From: Lachnospiraceae bacterium
GTDB lineage: Bacteria > Bacillota > Clostridia > Lachnospirales > Lachnospiraceae
Length of the DNA: 64,000 nucleotides
Assembly: GCA_022483465.1 (NCBI GenBank)
Contig: JAKVNF010000001.1
Location: 558,001 to 622,000 of the forward strand
Reading direction: 5' to 3'
The position numbers and the translations under genes are program-made. The notes beneath the pieces were generated by a model. That model was not told the DNA's origin. It saw only the letters and a list, made by a program, of their open reading frames with translations, and made no database searches. Every line of letters starts with the position of its first letter. Positions within the stretch are counted from its first letter, which is position 1. Positions 42,438-50,886 of this stretch are shown here, one piece after another.

Positions 42438-43956
42438 TTATGCGGCTTGCTCTTGATGATAAAGCCGCAGACCTTCCTCTTTGATGTTGATTGCTGCCTG
42501 CCAGTCGCGATCGATGATATTGCCGCAGACAGGGCAGACATACAATCGATCACTTAGCGTCAGATCATCTTTCCTGGAACCGCAATGGCAGCATGTTTTG
42601 GATGATGCATACCATTGATCGATTTTGACAAGTGTATGTCCGAAACGCTTGCATTTGTATTCCAGCATGCGTGTAAACATGCCCCAGCCTACATCCATAA
42701 CAGATTTGCCAAGATGAAGGCTTTGCGCCATGGCATGCATGTTCAGGTCTTCAATGCAGATCACGTCATAATGATATGCGAGGTTATAGGACAGTTTGTC
42801 CAGAAAATCCCGCCTTTGTGCCGCTATTTTTTCATGCAGCTTTGCGATTCTGCGCTTCTGACGCTCGTAGCGCTTTGATCCACGTTTCATACCCGACAGC
42901 ACATGCTGAAGTTTTGCAAGTTTCTCTTCCTGCTGACGATAAAACCGTGGAAACTCTGCAGTGTCACCATTGCTGTCCACATACAAGTGCTCCAATGACA
43001 TGTCCAATCCGATGGCACGGATACCTTGGTTATCAGTATGCGTGTTTGCAGATGGAGCAGCTTTTGGTTCCTTGTATTCGTACTTGAGTGATACGAAAAA
43101 TCTCCCGTTGCGGTCCATGGAGATGGTGGCTGATTTGAGAACGCCGCCTTTTTTGATTGGCGTTAGTAAAGAACCGGGTTGATGGGTTCCATACCACAAC
43201 CTCCATGGTGAACTCTCGACGCGATAATGTCTGATGAAGATATAGAATCCCCATTTGGAGCTCTTTTCTTCTCTGCATAATGCCTATCTTGTTATTTATA
43301 GTCACATGCTCGGCAAGTAGGTGTATGCTTTTAGGCAATCTAGGTGATACTTTGTTACATGATGCAACACAGCACGGATAGAAGTGTACCCAGCTCGAGC
43401 TCAAAGTGAGGGATTAGTGGTCTCATGCTAGGCGATCGCTTATCAACCCGTTTCTTAACTAACGCCTTTTGATTTTGCGGTGCAACTTCAGCTTGATGAG
43501 CGTTTTCAGCTTTGGAAGTTTCAACAACCCGGAGCTTTCATCATAGGTAAGATTGGAGTGTCCTCCATTGCTGACAACGTTTGTTGTGTAGGATTGCGCT
43601 TCGTGCTTGCTATGAAAGCGAGGCATTTTGGCTCTTCCTTCGTAGAAATTGGCCCACGACTGTTCGTATTCGAGCTGAGCATTTGCGAGTGCAAGCGAGT
43701 CAGCCTGCTTAAGCCACGGGCACTCTTCCTGGTCTTTATAATCCGCAGGAGTGTTGTGAAGGTGTATCCCCATTTCGTTGTACATGAACAGGTCATCTTC
43801 CAGCATGCGGTTTTTGAGCCACCGTTTGGCGCCAAAATTGAAACGAATAAAGCTGCGCTGATCGGCGGTAGGAACAATTTCGTCTTTATAGCAGATGTAG
43901 TAAACGTCTGTATTTGATGATTTTGGTTTGTTCTTCTTTTTGACAGCCATAATCAA
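42438..43956 (-). pseudogene. tnpB: TnpB of element 2, interrupted by MITE copy 2
   Basis: The N-terminal part (43467-43956, about 160 codons from MAVKKKNKPKSSNTDVYYIC) and the C-terminal part (42438-43158) are separated by the 308-bp repeat plus an 8-bp duplication. Joined, they give a full TnpB with RuvC residues in AIGLDMSLEHLYV, ICIEDLNMH and DRDWQAAINI, and a CxxC-CxxC zinc site (CCHCGS, CPVCG). The N-terminal fragment ends in the repeat. A frame opening at a TTG in the repeat reads in phase into the C-terminal fragment, so a truncated nuclease domain could in principle be made. Confidence 0.9.
43159..43466. mobile_element. MITE-like 308-bp repeat, copy 2 (inside tnpB)
   Basis: Same length and ends as copy 1. 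It is flanked by the 8-bp direct repeat TTTTGATT (43151-43158 and 43467-43474). Removing the element and one repeat restores the tnpB reading frame. Confidence 0.95.
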
Positions 43957-44363
43957 TACGCCTTGCTCTGACGCTCAATGTATCTGCGGATGGTTTCTTC
44001 GGAAACATCGCCTACGGTTTCAACGTAGTACGAATGATTCCAAAGCTGCCCTCTCCACAAATGGTTTCTTAACTCCGGATGCCTTTCAAATAGCATGCGG
44101 CCCGAAATGCCCTTCATGTATTTGACCAGATTTGTGATCGACAGCTTCGGAGGTGCAGACACGAAGCAATGTACATGGTCAGCAGTGCCGACTTCGCATT
44201 CGTGGATGGTGAACCCCTTATCCTTGGCGACGGAAAGCAGAATGGCTTTCAGATCCTTCTCGATTTCCGGGGTTAATACCTTCTGTCGGTACTTGACGCA
44301 CCATACCACATGGTAATTGATATTGCACACGCATGTTCGGTAATGCACGAGGTTTGTTTTCAT
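43953..44363 (-). CDS. tnpA: IS200/IS605 transposase TnpA, element 2
   Basis: A 136-residue Y1 single-strand transposase that looks intact. The HUH pair is in ADHVHCFVSAPP, the helix SITNLVKYMKGISGRM follows, and the catalytic Tyr is in EETIRRYIERQ. It cuts and joins single-stranded ends at hairpins, with no target duplication. The ATG is at 44361-44363 and its stop overlaps the tnpB start by 4 bp. As the only undamaged tnpA in the window, it could in principle mobilise element 2 or act on related ends. Confidence 0.93.
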   Translation of the reverse strand: MKTNLVHYRTCVCNINYHVVWCVKYRQKVLTPEIEKDLKAILLSVAKDKGFTIHECEVGTADHVHCFVSAPPKLSITNLVKYMKGISGRMLFERHPELRNHLWRGQLWNHSYYVETVGDVSEETIRRYIERQSKAY

Positions 44364-44621
44364 ACCTATAGTATAGCAGATATATAGTGGTATGTGTATA
44401 ATCTATTTATAAAATCTTGTTGTAAGCTAAGCAATGCGTTGCAGCCGAGGAAGCGGGCTCGCTTTCATCTCGGCAATTGAATTGCCGAGAATTCCCGCTC
44501 GCAATCTTAAACAGCGGCATGGTATATTCCAAGTCGACGATATTTTATATTTTCCGGCATTGTTTATGATTATTTTGCACACATCTGCATTTTTCTGTGC
44601 ACTCTGTGGACAAAAAAAGGC

Positions 44622-44646
44622 CGGAAGATGAAATTTTCATCTTCCG
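44622..44646 (-). terminator. Terminator after tRNA-Ala
   Basis: A stem of about 11-12 bp (44622-44633 with 44635-44646) followed on the minus strand by T7, 12 bp after the tRNA 3' end. Confidence 0.85.
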
Positions 44647-44657
44647 ACCGGTCCTCG

Positions 44658-44730
44658 TGGAGCATACGGGATTCGAACCCGTGACCTCCTCCATGCCATG
44701 GAGACGCGCTCCCAACTGCGCTAATGCCCC
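44658..44730 (-). tRNA. tRNA-Ala (anticodon GGC)
   Basis: The acceptor stem pairs GGGGCAT with ATGCTCC, the T-arm is ACGGG-TTCGAAT-CCCGT, and the anticodon loop ATGGCAT gives GGC. CCA is not encoded. Confidence 0.94.
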
Positions 44731-44818
44731 GTGCAGCTCACCGTGATATCATACCGGATCCGGGGCTGTCCCGCAACTGTTTTTTGGTTGGTTTCGTATT
44801 TTCTTCTCCCCTGCTGCC

Positions 44819-45103
44819 CTAGCCCGCAAGAAACCAAAGGAGCGCGCACCAGAGAATCAAAGCGAGGGGCACGAGGATCCGAAACTTCCACTTCCGGGTC
44901 TTGTGGTGAAACGTAAACATCCCAAGCAGCGCCCCCAGGGCGCCGCCAAGAAAAGCAAAAAGGATCAATACCCGCTCCGGGATCCGCCACCTATGGTGCT
45001 TTGCCTTTTGCTTGTCCGCGCCGTAGAGGCAAAAGGCGATGAGGTTCACCGCCAGCAGATAGATCCATAAAAGTGCCGGCATCCCGGCAAAGGCAGCTGT
45101 CAT
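44819..45103 (-). CDS. DUF1294 small membrane protein
   Basis: A 94-residue protein with three hydrophobic helices (about 8-27, 45-62, 75-93). The family pattern NLIAFCLYGADKQKAKHHRWRI is followed by PERVLILFAFLGGALGALLGM, then FHHKTRKWKF. The function of DUF1294 is unknown. Its start overlaps the end of the frameshifted TetR gene by 4 bp, suggesting co-expression and perhaps a regulator-target relation. It is downstream of no clear promoter of its own. Confidence 0.9.
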   Translation of the reverse strand: MTAAFAGMPALLWIYLLAVNLIAFCLYGADKQKAKHHRWRIPERVLILFAFLGGALGALLGMFTFHHKTRKWKFRILVPLALILWCALLWFLAG

Positions 45104-45619
45104 ACCATTTTCTCCTTTGTATTGTCCTCGAGGGCGGGCACCCCGCCCCGCAGGTACCAGTGCAAAAAGTGTACCACCTGCTCGTCCGGCATCTCGGGGT
45201 GCGCCGCGGGGAACGCAAGGGCCGTCACAAGGTCCGCGCAGACGAGCTCACTGCAGAGAACGTCCACCCCCCATCCCATCCGCATCCTTCGGCCCCGCCA
45301 TCCTGGCAAGGGGAAGGAGGATTGCCCGGAGTTTTGCCGCAAAGGACGCCGCATCCTGCCGCAGGAACCTCGCGCGAAGGGCCGTGCCGCAGCAGGAAAA
45401 GAGGGTGGAGAGGGCCTCATCCAGAAGGTCCTCCTCTGCGGCGTCCGCAAGGTCCGCCGCGCTGTCAAAGTAGGCGTAGAAAGTGGAGCGGTGGTACCCC
45501 GCCGTCAGGGCCGCCTCCTTGGCGGTCATCGCGCCGCCTTTGTTCCTGGCAAGGCACCGCCAGTAGGCGGCGATCCAGTTCTTTCTGGTTGTGTCCGTGA
45601 AATCCAGGCGCTTGTGCAT
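45100..45619 (-). pseudogene. TetR-type regulator, frameshifted at a C6/G6 tract
   Basis: The first 115 codons give a TetR-like protein with the helix-turn-helix MTAKEAALTAGYHRSTFYAY. At the six-base tract 45267-45272 the frame ends in a stop 8 codons later. The continuation (VDVLCSELVCADLVTALAFP to the end at 45100) is open in the next frame. One base change in the tract would restore a protein of about 170 residues. It could be a decayed gene, a phase-variable switch or a sequencing error. It overlaps the DUF1294 start by 4 bp. Confidence 0.75.
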
Positions 45620-45756
45620 GGCTTCCTTCCAAAATCCGACACGCGGGCCGCGCCGTGTCGCACGGACTCCCCCCGGCCTGCGGTACCGTTCATTCTACAG
45701 AGATCGAAATGCCGGCGCAAGATCGCCGGCGGAGAGGGGACATAGGAATCCATATC

Positions 45757-46485
45757 ATGGCGCACTGTTTGCGCCTGGAAAAATCGGAAACCTGGAGACG
45801 AGAAACCGCATCTACAAGCCGGCGGCGGAGGACCGGCGGGCCTTGAGGCGGCAAGGGTTCTGGCCCTTCGGGGACACGAGGTCACCCTCTTTGAGAGGAA
45901 AAGGCTCGGCGAGCGGATGAACGAGGCCTCCACCCCGGACTTCAAGGCGGACATCCGGCGGCTCATCGCCTACTGCGAAAACCAGATGAAAAAGCTTTCC
46001 GTCCGCGTGGTGATGGGGGAGGCGACGGAAGATGCCCTCTCCTCCTTCGACGCGGTGGTCGCCGCCACCGGGTCCCATCCCATCACGATGAAAATTCCCG
46101 GGTATGACCGGAAGAACGTCCGCACCGCGGCGGATGTGCTCAATGGGGCGCCCTGTCCCGGAAAGCGCGTCGTCATCATCGGCGGCGGGTCCGTCGGCGC
46201 CGAGACCGGGATCTGGCTTGCCGAGCAGGGGAAGGAGGTCACCATCGTCGAGATGCGGGAGGGGATCCTCCTCGATGAGATGGCGGCGACGAAGATCGTG
46301 GACCTCGGGATGATCCAGAAGCTCGGGATCACCCTCCTTCCCTGCCTGCCCTGGAGCGGATTGACGAGGCCGGCGTCACCGTGCGGGATCTTCCGATCCC
46401 CGTCTACCCCGCCGGCGACACGAAGCGCCCCCGCAAGATTTACGATGCGATCCACGAGGGCTACACCGCGGCCCTGCAGATCTGA
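45757..46485 (+). pseudogene. Remnant of an old-yellow-enzyme / 2,4-dienoyl-CoA reductase-like flavoprotein
   Basis: Three pieces in different frames are seen. A start resembling the flavin barrel (LFAPGKIGNLETRNRIYK) passes directly into the FAD-binding GGGPAGLEAARVLALRGHEV. The next part is the NAD(P) domain (VVIIGGGSVGAETGIWLAEQ). A frame change near 46350 leads to an end like DTKRPRKIYDAIHEGYTAAL, stop at 46485. The barrel with the catalytic residues is deleted. It was probably an NADH:flavin oxidoreductase of the enoate reductase type; it is not functional. Confidence 0.8.
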
Positions 46486-46495
46486 GGCGCCGGCG

Positions 46496-47145
46496 ATGTC
46501 AGGCAAAATTCTTCTGCACTGGCCCGAGATCTCGGTCTGGATCGCGGGGGTCCTGCTCCTGGTATCGTACTTTATCCAAGGGGTCCTCGAGACAAGGACC
46601 CTCCTCCTGCTTGCGGCCTTCCTCTTTCTCCACTTTTTCGAAAAGTTCGGCTTTCCCGGGGGCTTTCCCCTGGTGGGGCTCTGCGCGGAGTTCGGCGTGC
46701 GGAGTGAGGACCCGCGGACCTGGTTCCTCAATCGGTGCAATGCGATGTTTCGCAGCTGGTGGTTTGCAGCCTGGGTGTACGGGGGCGCGCTCCTCTTCCC
46801 GGGGTGAAGTTTCTCGTCCTTGCCGCGATTCTCTTCTCCTTCCTCGCGTGCGGGATGCACCTTGTATTCTTCCCCCTCCGGCTCCACCGGCTGTACAACC
46901 TGGGGCTCTTCTCGGCGGTCTTTCTCCTGACCCCGGTCTCGATCCGGCACCTGGTCCTTGCGGGAAGCGCCTTTGGCCTTCTGGACTTGATCCTTGCCAT
47001 CTGCTGGATTCTCCTCCACTACTGGATCGGCTTCCGCTCCCCCTGGTACCAGAGACTCGGGCGGAACGATCCGAAGTGCACCTTCTCCGGGGAGGATGTG
47101 AAAAAAGGCCTTATTCCCAAATCCGAATGCGTTCTTGCTGGGAAC
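46496..47145 (+). pseudogene. HXXEE-like membrane protein, frameshifted
   Basis: The first frame encodes helices and the pattern HFFEKFGFPGGFPLVGL, similar to HXXEE-domain membrane proteins. It stops after FPG at 46807. At the GGGG of 46801-46804 the next frame continues with further membrane helices (FLVLAAILFSFLACGMH, LGLFSAVFLLTPVSI, LDLILAICWILLHYWIG). No natural stop is found before the terminator at 47149, so the 3' end is also altered. The family has no known function. The ends given are approximate. Confidence 0.65.
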
Positions 47146-47148
47146 GCA

Positions 47149-47179
47149 AAACGGACGGCAGCCGGGCTGCCGTCCGTTT
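47149..47179. terminator. Terminator between convergent HXXEE-like and dehydrogenase genes
   Basis: A perfect 14-bp stem (47149-47162 with 47166-47179), 3-nt loop, with short T runs on both strands. Confidence 0.8.
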
Positions 47180-47224
47180 GTGATCATATCAATTTCCGGC
47201 GATGGTCGAATGACTGGATTGGAA

Positions 47225-48215
47225 TCACGCCTTCTCCGCGTAGCCGGCGGCGCGGCTCACCACGCTCCGAAAGTGCCCCGCCCCGTGGAAGGCGAGGTAG
47301 TTTGCCGCCGCGATCTCCCCGATCTTCTCCAGGGTGATGGGAAGGTGAAAGCCCCCGGCGATGTGGGGTGTCAGATACAGGTTGGGCACCTGGTAGAGGG
47401 GGCTCTCCTTCGGCAGGGGCTCCTCCTCGAAGACGTCCAGCCAGATCCCGGCAAAGCGGGAGGAGATGGCAAGGTCTTGAAGGGCTGCGGTCTCCAGGGC
47501 GCTCCCCCGGCCGGCGTTCATGAGATAGCTTCCCTCCTTGCAGGAGGCAAGAACCTCCCGGCTGACGAGGTGGTATGTCTCGCCTGTCCCCGGAAGGGAG
47601 AGGACGATGACGTCCGCGCGGGATGCTTCACTTCGCAGCTCCTCCACCGGGTGGATCTCGTCGAGCTCCTTGGGGCAGCTGTCCACATGGCGCCGGATCC
47701 CGGAGAGGGTGATCGGGTGCTCCGGCTCCGCAAAGGCACGGATCCTCCTTGCGAAGGAAAGCCCAATGTCGCCGGTTCCCACCAGGAGCATCCGCTTTCC
47801 CGCAGGGGAGTCCACCGGCCCCGCATCCTGCCAGAGACAAGCCTGTTGACTTTCCAGGTAGTTCGAGATCTTCTTCATCATGACGAGCAGCATGCAGACC
47901 AGGTACTCCGAGAGGGCGGTGCCGTAGGCCCCGGTGGCACAGGTCAGCACCGTGTCATCCGGGAGCACCCCGGGCGCGGTGTAGGCCTCTGCCCCGGCGC
48001 TGTTTAGCTGTACCCAGGATAGATGGGACGCGCCGGAAAGAAGTGCCGGCGGGACGTTCCCGATGAGGGCGTCCGCCTGCGCGAGCATCTTTTCGGTCAC
48101 GTCGCTCTTGTTGCAAAAGCGAAGTTCATCGCCGTAGGTGCGTGCGACCTCCTCCAGTTTTTCCCGCTGCGGCCCGGCAAAGGGCACGGTTACCAGGACT
48201 TTTGCGCTTCTCATG
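47225..48215 (-). CDS. D-isomer-specific 2-hydroxyacid dehydrogenase
   Basis: A 330-residue NAD-dependent dehydrogenase. The coenzyme motif is LLVGTGDIGLSFARRI, the catalytic Arg is in MNAGRGSALE, the Glu in WLDVFEEEPLP, and the His in YLTPHIAGGFHLP. The fold and length match the phosphoglycerate dehydrogenase/glyoxylate reductase superfamily; the exact 2-keto acid is unknown. The start at 48213-48215 follows GGGGGAAAAAGC and overlaps the end of the GGDEF-EAL gene by 5 bp, an unusual coupling of a metabolic enzyme to a signalling gene. Confidence 0.92.
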
Positions 48216-50806
48216 CTTTTTCCCCCTCCTCTTTCGGAAACAGGTCCTCCTGCGCCATCGCGGCAGCGGCCTCGCTGGCGCTCCCCGGGCGGCCAAAGTA
48301 GTAGCCCTGGATGCGGTCGCAGGAGAGCGCCTCCAGGAGCTCGTACTGGTCTTTCGTCTCCACGCCCTCGCATAGGGCGGTCTTTCCCACGTCGTGGATG
48401 AGGCCGATGATGTCCCTGAGAAACGACTCGCCCTGCGCGGTCCCGTAGGTGGTAAGAAGCGAGCGGTCGATCTTGACGACGTCCACCGGGATCCTCGCAA
48501 GATAGCTCAGCGACGAGTAGCCCGTGCCGAAGTCGTCCATCAAAAGGCTGATGTGCAGGCCCCGTATCCGCGCAAAGAAGGCGCTCGCCTCCTCCCAGTT
48601 CTGGATGAAGAGGCTCTCGGTGATCTCCAGGTGGACCGCGGAGGCCGGCACCGCATACCTGGCGAGGAGCTCCTGCAGGCAGGTCTCGTACTCGGTGTCC
48701 CCGAGCTGCCCCGCCGAGTAGTTGATGGAGACGGGCGGCGGGGTAAGGCCCGCATCCCGCCACGCGCGGATCTGGCGGATTGTCATCTCCGTGGTCATGC
48801 GGCCGATCGTGCGGATCCAGCCATTCTTCTCGGCAATCGGGATGAAGACATCGGGGCCCATGGCCCCGTCCTGCATCCGGACCAGGGCCTCAAACCCGAC
48901 GAGCTTCCCGGTCTTCGTGTCCACCTGGGGCTGGTAGACCATGTAGAAGCCATCGTGCTGGATCGCGGAGAGGACCCGGGCCCTTGCGTGTTCCGCCTCC
49001 AGCTCCTCCTGCCGCATCTTCTTTGTAAAGAGCAGGCACCCGTTCTTGCCGCCGCCCTTGACCCTTGCCACCGCGGCCTCGGCGCAGAGGATGACATCCT
49101 CCGCCGCCTCGCCCCGCTCGGCGTTGGCGGCGCCGACGCTGGCAAAGAGCCGCCCCCGGTTCATGCCGCTCTTTCGGACGGTCTGGAACACCTCGTTGAC
49201 GTCGGCAAGAAGCGGATCCTCCTCCCGGATCTGGTATCCCGCGATCCAGATCAGGAACTCATCCCCGCCGTAGCGCGCGAGCTCCCCGCCGTAGCGGGCC
49301 GCGATCGGGGCAAGCTCTCCCGCGATCTCCCGAAGGAGCCGGTCTCCCTCCCCGTGGCCGTAGGTCTCGTTGATCTCCTTGAAGCCGTCCATGTCCGAGA
49401 GGACCAGGGCGTAGGACTGCTTTGCGGCGGCCTCTTTCCGAAGCCGGGAGAGCGCTTCCTGGCGGGTCAGAGCCCCGGTCAGGCGGTCGTGTTCCCCGGC
49501 GATGCGAAGCTCCTCCGCGCTCTTTCGAAGCGCCTCCTCGGCTCTTCGCCTTCTTCTCACCTCCAGCTGAGAGCCCACGATGATGAGAAGGAGCCCGCCG
49601 AGGATCAGAATCGCCGGGGGGGAGAATCCCACCGTATCTGCTAAGCAGCGTCACCGGCGCCCCCACGAGGATCGTGCCGGCGGGAAGATCCCGGACCCGA
49701 AGGCCAAAGCGCTTGAGCCCTCCGTAGCTTGCGATCGTCTCCGGGGTCCCAGGCGTCTCCCGGAGTCCAACATTGGAGAGGTTCAGACTCCCGTCCAGGA
49801 CCTCGTGCATCGTGGTGACCGCCGCGGCGGCCACCACCCCAAAGGAGGACGCCTTGCCCGCAACAGCTCCGTTGTTGTACCCGCCCTTGCTGTTTCGAAA
49901 GACCGGCACGGAGGCCGCCTGGGAGACGAGCTTTGTCATCTCGGCGCTGGTGTAGTAGGTACCGGAGCGATCCGAGTGGCAGGTGAGGAGCAGGATCAGC
50001 GCATCCTCCGGGAGGGACGCCACCTTCTCCTTCAGCTGGGCAGCGCTGTAGTGGTTGCTGCGGCAGACCTCCAGGGAGAGATCCGCATAGCGGGGATCAT
50101 CGGAGAGGTTCAGAAAGGCCTCCCCCTCCGCCTGCCCGGTCTTGCTGCCGTCGCAGATTGCGAGCACCTCCTTCGTGTCCGGAAACAGGGAGAGGGCAAG
50201 GGCCAGGGTCTCGGGGACGTTGGTGCCCTCCAGGTACCCGGTGAAGTTGTCGCAGGCTGCCGCCTCCTTCCCCTCCTCCACGTCCTCCACGCCGTAAAAG
50301 ACGACCGGGAGGTCCGAAAAGAGATCCTCCCGGTGGTCCATCACAAAGCCAAGCGCCTCATCGTCCGCCACGAGGACGCCGCTGTAGCTCTCCTCCGCCA
50401 GGAGGTTTTTCACATGGCTTGCAAAGAACTGGTAGTCCCGCAGGGTGTGGTGCTTGAAAAAGTCCATGTTCACAATGTCGAACTCGAGGCCGCTGGCATC
50501 GCCGGAAGAGAGCATGCCATTGATCTGGTCCTCGTAGTTGACCGCGGTGGGGTCATAGGAGGAGAGAAAGAGCACCTTTTTCGTGCTGCTCTCTCCGCTC
50601 CTTCCGCTGGTGCTGGGGTCGTCGTAGGTCATGTCGGCCTCGGTGACCGCGGACGCGGTGACGATGCCGCCGCTCTCCTTCACCGTCTCGGTGAGCCCGA
50701 TCTGGCGGACTAAAGTCACAAGGAGGGCAAGTCCTCCCAGGGCCGCGGCTGCAATGCCCAGCACCATGAGACGACTCCCGGTTCTCGTTTTCCAGTTCCG
50801 CTTCAT
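48211..50806 (-). pseudogene. Membrane GGDEF-EAL protein with periplasmic-binding-like sensor, frameshifted at a C7 tract
   Basis: The 5' frame (from the ATG at 50804-50806) has a membrane helix (about 15-35) and an extracellular domain (70-390) like ABC-type substrate-binding proteins (KKVLFLSSYDPTAVNYEDQI, LPVVFYGVEDVEEG). Around 49616-49622, in a run of seven C on the coding strand, the frame changes. The rest follows in the next frame to 48211: a second helix, a GGDEF domain with intact ARYGGDEFLIW and a complete EAL domain (FEALVRM, EITES, DDFGTGYSSL, EGVETK). With one base changed it would be a normal full-length two-helix sensor. Lesion, phase switch or sequencing error are all possible. 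Confidence 0.82.
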
Positions 50807-50886
50807 CTTGGACCCTCCATCCTCACGTGTCACGACCCGAATCGCCCGTGAAGTATAGCAGGATTTTTAGCAGGTGACAACAGTTT

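Larger units (their letters stand above)
42236..44500 (-). mobile_element. IS200/IS605-family element 2 (tnpA then tnpB), split by a MITE
   Basis: An intact tnpA (43953-44363) overlaps the start of a tnpB that is interrupted by MITE copy 2. A right-end hairpin with a TAAA loop lies at 42243-42262, and a left-end hairpin at 44468-44490. Unlike element 1, the two genes run in the same direction. GC is lower than in the host. Ends are approximate. Confidence 0.8.

Noticed and set aside
46804-47337. A separate membrane protein beginning at 46735 or 46804
   Set aside because: Its start matches the continuation of the preceding frame across a G-run, so it is one interrupted gene; the 3' part beyond 47149 runs through a terminator.
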